NCBI RefSeq assembly: GCF_019393635.1
Contig: NC_057866.1
Span: forward strand, 278,512,874-278,576,873
Direction of reading: 5' to 3'
Source: Dromiciops gliroides
Taxonomy: Eukaryota; Chordata; Mammalia; Microbiotheria; Microbiotheriidae
DNA length: 64,000 nucleotides
A program made the position numbers and the translations under genes. The notes beneath the pieces are model-generated. The model saw nothing but the letters and a program-made list of their open reading frames with translations. It had not been told where the DNA came from and did no database searches. Shown piece after piece: positions 33,091 through 44,749 of this stretch (position 1 is its first letter; each line of letters begins with the position of its first letter).

Positions 33091-33775
33091 CTATCTTTTT
33101 AAAAATTGTAGCGATTTTTAATTTTATTTGCTCATTCATTCATTCATCTCTGTCCATTCCCATTCATTAACCCTATTCCTCCACAAAAGACCTTCGTAAC
33201 AATAAGTATAATAGAGCCCAGATGCAGCATGGTGAGCCATGCCCCTTATTCCTTGAGCTGTCTCACACACCACAGCGTCCATTCAGTCTGTCAGGTTCAG
33301 GGTTCCTAGAAAGGGGGCATCACCAAGCTACTACAAGTCACCTTACCTGAGAGTTCTAGGGGTGACCTTCATGTAAGAAACATGGGAGGTACATTAGTAC
33401 ATTAGTACTTTAGTACTCTAAGTACTATGTACTAAATCCGCATCACCGTACTTTCTATTTACACAAAATCAGTCCACATAATACCATTAACACAAAACAT
33501 TAAAAATTTACTAAGTAATCAAACAAAAGCAAAAAAAAAAAAGCTTTATATTTACTCAATAGAAAACAAAAGAAGGAATAATAAATATATCATTGGTCAC
33601 TCTCCTACCAATGCATGTAGTGTCTGTGTTGACAAATAAACACAGGTTTAGAGAAAGCAAGCAAGAAGGCACATGAATGAGGAAACTCAGGGGTTTGTAG
33701 CATCTCACAAATCCACACTGCAGGCCTTGATGTCTCTTTGTGAACATTCTACACAAGATGGAACCACTTCTTGGC
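33091..33775. other. Unassigned sequence with AGTACT cluster
   Basis: Includes an imperfect run of TTAGTACAT/AGTACT motifs at 33390-33430, otherwise AT-rich. No repeat named. Confidence 0.45.
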
Positions 33776-33791
33776 TAGCTGATTCACTTTT

Positions 33792-33935
33792 TTTTTGGTG
33801 AGGCAATTGGGGTTAAGTGACTTGCCCAGGGTCACACAGCTAGTAAGTGTCAAGTGTCTGAGGCTGGATTTGAACTTAGGTCATCCTGACTCCAGGGCCA
33901 GTGCTCTATCCACTGCACCACCTAACTGTTCCCTG
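33792..33935 (-). mobile_element. A-tailed CORE-SINE
   Basis: Perfect GCTGATTCACTTTT duplication at 33778-33791 and 33936-33949. Confidence 0.96.
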
Positions 33936-34265
33936 GCTGATTCACTTTTAATTCTCACTACCATCACTACTATATTCTTCTGCTCTCAAGCCAATGAAAG
34001 AGCATCAAGCTCTTTTTATTCACAGTCAATTTCAACAGGGTGCTGAGAAAATGATAACACTCTTTCAGTGGCAAGTAGTTCCATAAACCTGGAGAACTGC
34101 CAAATTCATCATTTCTGCAAGAAATAGTGGATGCTGCTTTGTCCAATCAGCTCCAAGTGTCTTCTGATGGCTCACAGAAAACAGGGCCCAAGCCTGTGTT
34201 TCCCCTCTGTTTCTCCATATCAAACCAGAGGACCCAGTAGAGGATGATACCCACACCCCATGGAG

Positions 34266-34440
34266 CAAGGATTCTTAATTTTGGTTCCATAAACCCCTAA
34301 GGGTGTGGAGGTAAATTTGGGGAGGGCATGTATGCATGTATAGCACAGAATTACCTCTTTATTTCCTATTCATCTCTAAATGAAATTTAGCATTTCCTTC
34401 AAAAATTTAAAAATATGATTCTGAGAAAGGTGGAATCCTC
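34266..34440. mobile_element. hAT-like non-autonomous DNA transposon remnant
   Basis: CAAGGATTCTTAATTTTGGT with CATAAACCCCTAAGG at one end and AAATGAAATTTAGCATTTCCTTC inside. The same internal block occurs in mammalian hAT-Charlie-derived repeats from memory. Ends decayed, no clear target duplication. Confidence 0.5.
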
Positions 34441-34745
34441 ACCTATATTTACTTCTCTTTGAATATATTGTATGCCTCTAGAATAACATTAGTGGTGCAG
34501 TGGATAAAGCACTGGCCTTGGAGTCAGGAGGACCTGAGTTCAAATCTGACCTCAGACACTTGACACTTACTAGCTGTGTGACCCCCAATTGCCTCACCAA
34601 AAAAAAATAATAATAATAAATAAAATAAAACAACATTAGCTCCTTGAGAGTGGGAACTATTTCCTTTGTATATTTGTATTCTCTAGCACAGAGTCTAGCA
34701 TACAGTAGGTACTTAACAAATGCTTACTGGTTGATTGATTGGATT
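34440..34745 (+). mobile_element. L2-like 3' end with nested SINE
   Basis: TATGCCTCTAGAATAACATTA before and GCTCCTTGAGAGTGGGAACT after the SINE rejoin; ends GTAGGTACTTAACAAATGC and TGATTGATTGG. Confidence 0.8.
34493..34631 (+). mobile_element. A-tailed CORE-SINE, 5'-truncated, CORE deletion
   Basis: Starts at GTGGTGCAGTGG. AACATTAG duplication at 34485-34492 and 34632-34639. About 17 bp (CTGGGCAAGTCACTTAA) missing, and the tail is (AAT)n. Confidence 0.93.
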
Positions 34746-34749
34746 CTTA

Positions 34750-35745
34750 ATGATTGCTCCTTTTCTCCTGAGTGTCCCCAGCCCATCCTCTCTTATGGGT
34801 TTCCTTGGTGGTCAGTTCAGCCTCAGAAATAACATTCATAACTTCTACAAGCAATGATAGAGCCATCTTTTCTCCAGTTCCATAGGGGAGCTTCCATCTT
34901 AACCTCACTTGGCTGTTTTCAGATGTGCTTGGCATGAGGCCAGGTTCAGATTCTGCCTTTAAATGAAATCTGTCTTCCCCAGCTTATGTGCAGGTGGGCA
35001 TGCTGCCCAGAGCTTCACAACCCTCTGTGTGTGACTTGTTATCCAGGCAAGATAATGATTCCAGATACCACTTTTACAGTCCTCCTGGGACTGAAAAGCA
35101 AAGTGGGGGGGGGGAATGAAACCCAGTTTTATTACATTCCTTCTTCTTTGTCTCTGTCCACCTTGAGTTGTGAACAATGACATATTTTAATGTCTGCACT
35201 TAAGAACAGATTTCTGGCTCAGCCACCTCTCTCCACTCATGAGTGCATATTGACTTTGCTGAACACTGTAGCCCTCTGGCTGCCCTCAGAAGTCAATCAG
35301 TGGAATTGGAATCTGGAGTGGCCCCATCTTCAGCACTGACAATGATGGGATAAATTTGGCATCCAGAGGAGAGCTAGATGAATCTCCCATGAAGAAGAGG
35401 GTTGACTGAATAGAGTGGAAGAAGATACACAGGAGAAATTGGGCATGGAGACAGCTGTGGAATAGAAATGTTGACAGTACAAAAAGTCGGGGGGCTGTCT
35501 GTGTGTCTTGTCATTTAGAGAAATAAAAAACTGGGAGGGGTTATCCATAACCATGACTCCTCTGGTCAAAAGAAGCAATGCTTTGGGGGCCTCCTAAAGA
35601 GGTATGGAGTGGTATTCTGCTGACTTCCCATATTGCCAGCTAGTCCTATTCCTGGGATAATGAGGAGGAGGGTGAAAAGGAAGATGGGAAGGTTTCCTGT
35701 TAGCAGGTTCCTCTTTATTAGAAGAGTTACAAGCTTGGTTTGAAG
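34750..35745. other. Unassigned sequence
   Basis: No repeat or exon recognised. A G-run lies at 35105-35114. Confidence 0.5.
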
Positions 35746-35749
35746 CAGT

Positions 35750-35905
35750 TACAGTATAATGGAAAGATCCCTGAGTTTAGACCCAGAGGGCCCGTGTTCT
35801 CATCTTTGCAGTCCTCTTTACTAGCTGTATGACCTTGGGCAAGTCTCTTTTCCTTGGGCCTTTGTTTTTAAGATCTCCTTTAGCTCCATCCTATGATTAA
35901 AAGGG
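35750..35905 (+). mobile_element. MIR-type SINE, worn
   Basis: TTACTAGCTGTATGACCTTGG and GGCAAGTCTCTTTTCC mark the CORE. Confidence 0.75.
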
Positions 35906-36009
35906 CCTGTTGAGAAAGCAATCATTCCTACTGGGTTAGAGTTAGGGGCTCTGTGGAAGAATGAATCATCTCCCTCTACAATTATAAACAAAACTAGGGG
36001 AAGAAACAG

Positions 36010-36066
36010 AGGAGGAGGAGGAGGAAGAGGAGGAGGAGGAGGAGGAGGAGGAGGAGGAGGAGGAGG
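36010..36066. repeat. (GGA)n microsatellite
   Basis: About 18 GGA units with one AAG interruption. Confidence 0.97.
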
Positions 36067-36424
36067 GACTCAATTTAGTCTCTTTGGGAAAAATATCTGT
36101 ACATTGGCTTTCTTCTTTGATGTGTATTTAAATTTTATTTTCACCTTCTTTCTAGCAGGTCTACTGCCAAAAGGTAGAGCATCTGGGGTCAGCCATGGTC
36201 TTGTTTCCATATGTAGTTTCTTTACAGGTTTCCAAGCAGTCTGGGGTATGGATATATCAGGGGTTGCTAATGTAAAAATGCTTTCTAATTGGCTTATACC
36301 CAACCTCAGCCTGAGCTGAGGAAAATATCTTCCTTTTGGGCTAATTCTCCTTTCTCAGTCCCAAACCTCATACAGGCTTGGACTCAAATCACTGTAAATG
36401 GCTACACATTTGAATAACAACTTC

Positions 36425-36480
36425 AAGTTGCCTGGAACATAGTAGGTGCTTAATAAATTCTTGTTGGCTGACTAACTGAC
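36425..36480 (+). mobile_element. L2-like 3' terminus
   Basis: CCTGGAACATAGTAGGTGCT, TAATAAATTCTTGTTGG and CTGACTAACTGAC. Confidence 0.7.
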
Positions 36481-36559
36481 TAGCTAAACTGTTCATAGTA
36501 CCACACCTACCCTGTATGCTGATTATCTATTTCTCTTGCAGCAGATGACGAGCCACCTT

Positions 36560-37060
36560 AATTCAGATGCTCATCACCTCTCACTGAGACAATTGAAATA
36601 GCCTCCTAATTGGTGCCCCTTCCTCAAGTCTCTCCCAATCTGATCTATCCTCAAAATAGATACTAAACTACTCTTTCTAAAGCACAGCTCATACCATGTC
36701 ACTCCCTTGCTCAAAAAGGTTCCTTGGCTCTCTCTTGCCTCTCGGATCAAAAACATAACCCTTTGTTTGACCCTCAAAGCCTTTCACAACCTGGCACCTG
36801 CCTCCCTTTCTAGGCTCATTCTGCCTCATTCCACTTCTTGCCCTCCATGTTGTAGAGAACTGCTCTTGTTTATTCCTCAAATACAATATTTCATCTCCTA
36901 CCCCTGGGCCCTTTGCACAGGTTGTCCTCCATGCCTGTGATGTACTCCCTCCTCACCTCTGGTTCTTTGAATCATTGAATCTTTGATCTCCCATTTCCAG
37001 CACCATCTTTTACACAAATTCTTTACAACTAACCTTCAATTTCTATTTCCTTCTCACCAA
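36560..37060 (+). mobile_element. L2-like LINE 3' region
   Basis: CATACCATGTCACTCCCTTGC, ACCCTCAAAGCCTTTCACAAC, CTGGGCCCTTTGCACAGGTTG and CACCTCTGGTTCTTTG follow the L2 3' coding end and UTR. Confidence 0.8.
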
Positions 37061-38005
37061 AAATCACCTTGAATTTATGTTGTATATGCAGTGGGGGTCT
37101 GTCATATATAGAGACCCTATTGGTTTGTTTGGCCGAGGTGAACTCTTTCCAAGGAGGCTTCTGGGGAAATGGCTCCTGGGAGGATTGTGATGGTGTGTTG
37201 GGGGAACTCACTTGGAGAGACTCTGGAGCCCATATAGGTATCCCTTAATGGGTTCCGATTAGCTAACCTTTTTGTCTCAGTTGGTCTTGGGGATTTCAGT
37301 GAATTTTTTGCTCACAGTGTCTGATGAGAAGCCAGACTGTAAGGAGAGGAGCATTAGGGTCTAGTCCTCGCTGAGGCTGGATGGCACCTGAAAAACGGGC
37401 CTTGGTCAGTCTTGGGCCCCCACCTTCTTTTACATTCTAGGTAGAGATAGTCAAACTTCTGAGACATCATATGTTAAAAAGATCTGGAGGGTGCCTTGCC
37501 ATCTGAGAGTTCCTGTATCTATGGATGCAGCCAGTGAGCATCTGTTCCCTAAGGACGAAGGAGCATCTTTGAGAGCGAACTTTTGGACTTAATGCCAGTG
37601 AAAGATGAAAAAGTACTCATCCAGCAGTGATACTGCTTTGGGATGTGAACTCAGTGGGACCAGTGCTATGGAAGAACTTAGCTAAGTTTTGAGCCTACTT
37701 CTCTAAAGACCAACTGGGTAGAAGGGAAGAATATGCCATGGAGGTACGGGGAACAAGGTCAGTCAGTGTATTTCTTCTTGCTATATCTTTGAAGTAAACA
37801 TCCCTTTGCAAAGGCCAATTGGTTCTAAGGGGTTCAATGGAAATTGGGGGCTAGTTATAGGCTCCTAACAGAGGAGAACATAACCAATGGGGGTTGAGTG
37901 GATGGTCATAGAGATGGGATGCCTCACAAATCCTTCAGGGTATCCTGGAACCCAGAGAAGAGATGTGGCCTGCTCAGCCCTGAGAAAGTGGGGCCAGAGC
38001 ATCCC
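37061..38005. other. Unassigned, repeat-poor sequence
   Basis: About 0.95 kb with no recognised repeat or exon. Confidence 0.5.
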
Positions 38006-38009
38006 CCAT

Positions 38010-38165
38010 TATATGGATATTTGGTAAATCTCTGTAGGTCCACATGTCCTTTCTCCCAATAGAATATAAACTCCCAAAGGGCAGAGGCTGATGACTTTTG
38101 TCTTTGGTTGCCAAACACAGAGCACATTGTCTGGCAAACAGTAAGTCTAATAAAGGCAAGTTGAT
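38010..38165 (+). mobile_element. L2-like 3' end
   Basis: TAGAATATAAACTCCCAAAGG, GTCTTTGGTTGCCAAACACAG and AAGGCAAGTTGATTGC. Confidence 0.7.
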
Positions 38166-39165
38166 TGCTCGATAACCAGCCTCACCTCAGATGTAGAAGA
38201 ACATTCTTCTGGCTTCCTCACATTTGTAAAATAGATATTAAGTAAAGGTGCTAATTTATCAAATAAGTAGAATTAAAATGGAAACAGAATAACATCTTAC
38301 TTAATCTCTGAAGTCCCTCCCTAATTAGGACAAAACTGTCCTTGCTCATGTAGACTGGGGGTGTTTTGTTCACAGTAGAACCAGAGAGAACCAAAGGCTC
38401 CCAGCTGTAAGTGCTTCAGGGACACCCTAGAGAGCTGAAAAGTCATTTATTTACCAGCTAACCATTCCAACATACCTAGGAACTCAGATCAGAATGTAAA
38501 TATCCACCTGGTATTGATGGCTTCAGGCTCAGAATAGACAAAGTACTGTCCTCGAATATCTGGTCAACCAGAAACAAAACTGAGATGTGATTGTGCCCAA
38601 ATCTGATGCTCAGTGCACTGATTCAGACAGATTTCTTCCTGTGTAGCCAGTGTGGTCCGGGCTAGCAAAAGATGTGGAGGATCGCCTCAGGCCCTGCATC
38701 ACCTGCCTATCTGAGGAAGCCTGGGAACTCACGGGTAATCACACAAACAACCTTTTTCTCTATGTGCACACATATCTTGGAATTGAAAGCTTTGTCTCCC
38801 CAGGGCCCTGATCAAGGCTGCTATAGGTCAGACTCCTTCTTTTCTGACAGTCTTCTCTACCCTGGAAAATGCCTAGAAAAGAGGGAGAGTCAATGTGTGT
38901 CTCTGGCAATTGATTTCTATGCATACAGCTAAAATCAGAAGCCCAGATTAATGGTTTCTGGGGAACCTCAGGGATGTACAGGGCACGAGAGAAGGCATCT
39001 CTAGTGTATTCTTACTCTGACATGAAGGTCAGGAGCAAGTGGGTATGTGGGGAAGGTTCCTAAAAGCCTCAAAGCATGCAAAGACAAAAGGGGGAATCTG
39101 CGAGAAATGAAGCATTGCCCAAGCCTGCCTAGTGTTCTCTTCAGAGCAAAAGTTATCGCTGAAGA
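38166..39165. other. Unassigned, repeat-poor sequence
   Basis: No repeat recognised over 1 kb. Confidence 0.5.
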
Positions 39166-39183
39166 GTTTGAAAGTGGGGTGTT

Positions 39184-39366
39184 GGGGGCAGCTAGATGGT
39201 GCAGTGGTTAAAGCGCTGGCCCTGGATTCAGGAGTACCTGAGTTCAAATCCGGCCTCAGACACTTGACACTAGTTGCGTGACCCTGGGCAAGTCACTTAA
39301 CCCCCGTTGCCTTGCAAAAACAAAACAAAAAAAAACAAAACAAAACAAAAAAAAAAAAAGAAAAAA
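39184..39366 (+). mobile_element. A-tailed CORE-SINE, young subfamily
   Basis: Perfect 14-bp duplication GAAAGTGGGGTGTT at 39170-39183 and 39367-39380. GTGGTTAAAGC and GGAGTACCTG variants. Small CORE deletion (TTACTAGCTG shortened). Tail (AAAAC)n. Confidence 0.97.
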
Positions 39367-39380
39367 GAAAGTGGGGTGTT

Positions 39381-40875
39381 TTCTAAGAGATGGAGATTGG
39401 ATGTTTACCCAATGAAAAAGTGCATCCAGGACTGGAGACCTCCCTGGGGCAAATGTTTGGAATGACAGCCAGACACTTAAACAATTGGAGTTCCTCACAA
39501 AGGCTGACCATGTACCTTCCTGCTTTCTCCTCTTTGATGTCTGACCATAAATCCTTCCAAGACAAAAGATGTAAGAAGCCAATGATCCTCCCCTAGAAAA
39601 GGTATGATCTTAAAATACCTAGTGAAGTATACATTTTGGGGCATGGCCCATTTGATTTCTGGACTAAGCAGATTTATGATGAAGGTTTTATTTTTTATTT
39701 ATTTTTTATTTTTTGTTATTGTTCAGAAATTGAGGACGGTGACAATATGAGAAACAGATTATAAATACATCTGAAAATAAGTAAATAATTTATTTTTAAG
39801 ACACAATTTGAAAAATAAGCCAGTTTGAACTGGGGGTGGGGGGAGGATATGAACAAATAGCCACCATGAAATCTTATATTCTCTACACATCAATCAGCTG
39901 TATGAACACAAAGTCTGATATAAAAGACAATGTACAAAAAGCCTTCCATTCCCTTCTAATATTTTCATCAAGGATGTCATAAATGAGTGTTTAGACCATT
40001 GTTAGGAGTCTCCCTACTTGATCAGCCTTGGAAATATGGCAAATAACAGATGACAAGTTACAAACCAAACTGGTTATAGTAAAGGTTAGGAAGAATATCT
40101 TGCCCTTCCACCAACTGCAATTAGAATAAATGTCTCAAACCAGTTCCAAGAATTGTGTGAATAAATTACAGAGGAAGTTTTTTATTACTAGTAGGAGAGG
40201 ATCTCCATTTGGAACTGATCCCTTCCTTCTTAGAAAAAGACAGTATCGCTCCCACTGACTATTCCTACCTCAAATAGTGGCCCCAAGTGAGATTAAAGAT
40301 TATTGATGGAATTAAAGAAAAATGTTTTTTATGAACAAAGCAGAATCCTCTTGTTTTAAAACTGATTGATTCCTTGGAAAGGGGCTACCACTTCCCCTGA
40401 CCTTCAGATCTGTCAAAGTTTGGGATGTTGTCACCATGTTGTCACTGGTTCTCAAGAGATGAACATGCTATTTCTTATCTCCCATTGATCACTAGGACAG
40501 TGGGGTTTTCCTCCAGCTCCCACCTTCTCCATGGGCTACCATGGAAGGACCAAGTAGTCACCAGGGCTTGATTATTATCTTGGTGAAAGAATCAGGAAGG
40601 TAACACATGTCCTAGGCTGTGCTATATTTTGTCCATTTCATGCACTGTCATGGCCCAAAGGACCATGGAAACATCTACACATGGTGATGATGCCTTCCAA
40701 ACTGCACTGGCTTAGATACCAGATGGTGGACATGAACTTGAGATCTTTCAGATAAGAAGGACCAAGGTTAATCTCCCCCAGCAAAGCAAGGGGTCAACTC
40801 CATGTCATGGCAAAAGATCACATGGACATATTTGAGGAAGATGGACCACAAGACATGCCCCAGCATGTTTATTAT
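39381..40875. other. Unassigned, repeat-poor sequence
   Basis: Except for a T-rich ATTTATTTTTT stretch at 39687-39720, nothing recognised over 1.5 kb. Confidence 0.5.
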
Positions 40876-40879
40876 TCCA

Positions 40880-41070
40880 AACCCATCGACAAGCATTTAT
40901 TAAGTCCATAATGTGTGTATGTGTGTGTGCTATACTAAACACTTTCACAAATACTATTATCCCCATTTTACAGTTGAAGAGGCTGAGGCTGGCAAAGTAA
41001 CTTGCCAAGGGTCACACATCTAATAAGAATGTGAGCCTAGATTTAGAATACAGATCTTGCTGGCTCCAGA
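40880..41070 (-). mobile_element. MIR-type CORE-SINE
   Basis: GACAAGCATTTATTAAGTCC, TATCCCCATTTTACAGTTGA and CAAGGGTCACACATCTAATA. A GTGTGT block has expanded inside. Confidence 0.8.
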
Positions 41071-41117
41071 CTGGGTCCCAGAAATTCACAAAAATGTTCC
41101 TTAGCAATGGAAAGGGA

Positions 41118-41571
41118 TGGGCCTGATCCCATGTGTGCTGAATGACCCTTTTTTGTTGTTGTTGAGGCAATTGGGGTTAAGTGACTTGCCCAGGGTCACA
41201 CAGCTAGTAAGTGTTAATTGTCTGAGGCCAGATTTGAACTCAGGTACTCCTGATTCCAGAGCTGGTGCCACTGTGCCACCTAGCTGCCCCGAATGCCCCT
41301 TTCTTAATGTAACTAATCATGTTGTTCCCCATGCTTCATTTATGTAACGTTTTCCTCAACCCCATGATATCACCTACCTTGTTCTGTTCTTTGTCCTATG
41401 CCCCCTAAAACCTATAAAAGGGGAGCTGTCCTTTTGCTCAGGATCTTTGGCATAAATAGAGGCAAGCCATTGAGCCCTCTTATTCTCATATTATTGGTCC
41501 TGTGAATAAAATTACAACTTGCTCAGAGAAACTTGCCTCATTTATCTTTTTGTTAAATTTCATTTGTGACA
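41118..41571 (+). mobile_element. Endogenous retrovirus LTR fossil (probable solo, gamma/class I-like)
   Basis: A TATAAAAG box at 41413-41420 is followed about 95 bp on by AATAAA (41515) and an end in CA, the U3-R-U5 order of a retroviral LTR in plus orientation. The left edge is approximate and a SINE sits inside U3. No internal viral region follows, so it is a broken, probably solitary copy of middling age. The family is a guess from promoter layout. Confidence 0.6.
41152..41290 (-). mobile_element. A-tailed CORE-SINE inside LTR fossil
   Basis: GAATGACCCTTT / GAATGCCCCTTT at 41140 and 41291. Short (GTT)n tail and a small head deletion. Younger than the LTR. Confidence 0.93.
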
Positions 41572-41784
41572 AGAGGATGAGATCAATTTGCTGCCCTCCA
41601 GTCTGATGCCCTTTCCCCACTCCCTCCAAGACTGGAACAAAAGGATTTCTTTTCCTTTCCTTTTTTCACATGTCCAAATGGTTTGTTTAATTTTGTGTGT
41701 TTGGTGATATTGTGGTGAATTTCCTTCCCGTCCTTCTCCCCTGGATTTTACCGTTACCTGATCATCTTAAGATGCATGGCCATC

Positions 41785-41942
41785 AGGGGCAGCTAGGTGG
41801 CACAGTGGATAGAGCACCGGCCCTGGATTCAGGAGGACCTGAGCTCAAATCCGGCCTCAGACACCTGACACTTACTAGCTGTGTGACCCTGGGCAAGTCA
41901 CTTAACCCCAATTGCCTCACCAAAAAAAAAAAAAAAAAAAAA
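41785..41942 (+). mobile_element. A-tailed CORE-SINE
   Basis: Perfect 16-bp duplication AAGATGCATGGCCATC at 41769-41784 and 41943-41958, near-consensus body and pure A tail, so fairly young. Confidence 0.97.
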
Positions 41943-41959
41943 AAGATGCATGGCCATCT

Positions 41960-42725
41960 TTCCAGAGGCCTCCTCTAGTTTGTACCTGCCTGGACCTGCT
42001 CTGGGTTCAAGTTGCCTTGGATTCCCCTTATCCATTATCTTACTCCCTAAAATGGAGGTTTTACAGTGTGGTCACCCACCCCTTCTTTGATCTCTCTCTT
42101 CAGATCAAAGCACATAGTTCTGGCAGCCTTCTCCATGGGAGACCCCATGTTAGAGCATCTTGTGATTTAAGGATGTCACTGGATGTCTCTTGGCACTCCC
42201 CTGGGATTTGTGATTGAGGTTGTTCTGAGATCATCAGGACAAAGCAGTGGATGGGGTACAAGGAGCCATTCTCACAACCTGCTGTCATGAAGAATCTAAA
42301 CATGATCCAGAATTTGACAACGTGATGTGTTTTCATAAAATGAAGTGTTATGTGGGGTGTTTGTGGTTTCCAGGGTAATTTTGCTAGAGAGAAGCTACCT
42401 CTGTCAGAATCTATTTGGCAGCATCTGCAGGGGGTATACATGTGTGCCTCAAAATTCAGAAGAGACTGTGCATGGGCTTTCTCAGGAAGATCTGGGGGAA
42501 ATCACATGCCCCCTTCCACTTACTTCCTCAGAAACACCCATAACTGACACTTGAGTAGAGTCCCTGGGAATGTAAGGGGAGTTTAATAAACTATAATTGA
42601 TCATCATGATTACTGTGAAAATATAGCCAATGCCTCCTCTCCCACTCATACTTGAAAAACTACTTCAGGTTCAAGATACTTTAGTAGTCAATACCTAATT
42701 AAAAATATATCTCATAAGCCCCCAC
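41960..42725. other. Unassigned sequence
   Basis: No repeat recognised; a 113-codon minus frame (42100-42441) lacks any signature. Confidence 0.5.
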
Positions 42726-42737
42726 TGATGTGTTTTT

Positions 42738-43035
42738 TAACATGGCCAGAGGACACATTATTTCTAAGCAAAAGACATTTAATCAAACATCATAGCGAAT
42801 AAAATGACAAGTCTTCCCTATCCATGCAGGGGATACACTCATATTTCTACACAACCAGAAAAGGAGGTCATACATGCATAGAAAACATCTGACTGGGGAA
42901 CATGCTTAGAGGACACATATACAGACAACACATTTAACCAAGGAACATGTGTGAAGCGGCATTCCTGCCAGATACATATAAAACCAAATAACATGCATGG
43001 AGGGTGCATGTGCAGAGACATGTGCAGCCAAGGCA
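42738..43035. repeat. Worn minisatellite-like region
   Basis: Units resembling AACATG..AGAGGACACAT..ACATTTAA.CAA recur at 42739 and 42898, with further ACATGC/ACATGT-centred pieces near 42955 and 43000. Irregular 45-60 bp spacing suggests an old diverged tandem array. Confidence 0.4.
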
Positions 43036-43401
43036 GATGGGTAGCCCAGGCATTCACACCTTCAATGTAGAAGAGTCACTGACATTGCTTTTGCTCAACC
43101 TGAACCCTTTTTCATCTGCCCTGATGCAGAACCCTACCCCAGCTTGGAATATTCCCCTCTAGATCAGACTCCAATAACTCTGGGGAAGTTAGTCCATTCA
43201 GCTTTGAAACTTGGCCCTGAGGCTGAGTTCCCTTGCTCCATGAGTGACTTGGGATCAGGGCATTCCTTTTCACACCTGTCAGATTCCTGATTGCTGATGC
43301 ATCTATGTCTCCAAACCTATTTTGAGGAGGCTTTTACTCATGGAACCCTCAGTGGTGCTGAGGAAACAAGATTTTCTCTGTCTCTGTGTCTCTCTCTCTT
43401 C

Positions 43402-43403
<2 letters not shown>

Positions 43404-43464
<61 letters not shown>
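43404..43464. repeat. (CA)n microsatellite
   Basis: About 30 pure CA units preceded by a TCTC-rich run. Confidence 0.98.
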
Positions 43465-43467
<3 letters not shown>

Positions 43468-44005
43468 ATACCCCTACCATAACATTCTTTCATTGACATA
43501 TAAATAAGCCTAGGGAGGAGCACAAAAGTGAAACCAGGTCTGCACTCATATCTTTTCACATATTCTTGACTTTTTCATGGCTAACAAACCCCAAAGAAGT
43601 CATGGGTTTATTTTTTTTGTATATACATTGGTTCTGATTCTGCCCCCTGGTGGAGTAAAAGCAAAAGTGATGCATGACCTAGTACTAATGAATGGGATCC
43701 GAGGAGGATTCCTGTAGTGGGAGGCACCTGGGGGTTGAGCCCTGGAAAGACCAGGATTGTTGAAAGACAGGGATGAGTAAGGGAATTCCCAACAGGAGCA
43801 AGCCTTGTGGGGGTGCATGGAAGCCAGGCATGGAATGTGGCATTTGGAAGCAGTTTGTAATCCCTTTTGTCTGCAATGCCTGGTTTGTATGATAAAAGTG
43901 TGTCATGTTTTCTTTTTTGGATGTGCAAGAGCCAGTTGTTAAATATGTACCAGTGCACACTTGGAGGTAAGGGGAACACTTCTGGCCCTGGGTTTAAAGA
44001 TTATG
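43465..44005. other. Unassigned sequence
   Basis: No repeat or exon recognised; minus-strand frames up to 123 codons without signature. Confidence 0.45.
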
Positions 44006-44009
44006 TTTG

Positions 44010-44195
44010 AATACTGCCTCTGGCACTTGCTAGGGCTGATGGCCAAGATGGACAACCTGTCTGAACCTCAATGTTTTCATCTCTAAAATGGGGGTCATAA
44101 TAAGGCTTCCAGTGCCTACCTCCCAGAGGTAGGATTCACTTGTGAGAACTAAAATGTGCTTTGAAATGATTAAAGGCTGGTCTATATGTAAGTTA
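44010..44195 (+). mobile_element. MIR
   Basis: AACCTCAATGTTTTCATCTCT, AAATGGGGGTCATAATAAGGC and GTGAGAACTAAAATGTGCTTTG. Confidence 0.8.
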
Positions 44196-44219
44196 TTAAG
44201 ACTAACTCTGAGAGATAAT

Positions 44220-44395
44220 GGCAGCTCACCTTTTTACAAGGCTTTGATGTTGAGAAAGCCATTTCCTCCCAACAACCCTTAGAGGGTAAACAGGATAGTG
44301 TTAGCACCTCTGTTTTATAGATAAGGAAACTAAGGCCCAGAGAAATCAAGAAACTTGCCCACAGTCACACAGCTCATACCCTTGTAAGCAACCGA
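44220..44395 (-). mobile_element. MIR
   Basis: ACCTCTGTTTTATAGATAAGG, AAACTAAGGCCCAGAG and CCCACAGTCACACAGCTCA. Confidence 0.8.
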
Positions 44396-44749
44396 AGCAA
44401 ACTGGGATGAGGAGATTTGGATGTTGGGTTCAGGGTTCCATACTGTACCATGACACTCTTGCCAAGGCAGGGAAGGAGTGTGAAGCATCTTGGGCATTTT
44501 TTCCCCATTCCTACCTTTTCTGCTCAGATGTCCTCTTCTCCCTGTGCCATTCCTGTTACTAAGCAAGTTTCCATTTCCTCCTTTGGTCTAGGTAATACTT
44601 TGGCCATATGTGATTGGTCCTAATGATCAGGGATGATGCATCAATTTGTCTAGGACATCACTGCTATGGACATGCCCTCCACCTTCTCACCTTGTCCTAC
44701 TTCCTCCATCAGGAATTGGTCCACTGAGCTGGAGATCATCACCACCACC

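Noticed and set aside
42839-43057. 72-codon Cys/His-containing minus frame resembling a zinc-binding protein
   Set aside because: Its repeated look comes from the worn minisatellite; Cys and His spacing matches no zinc-finger pattern.
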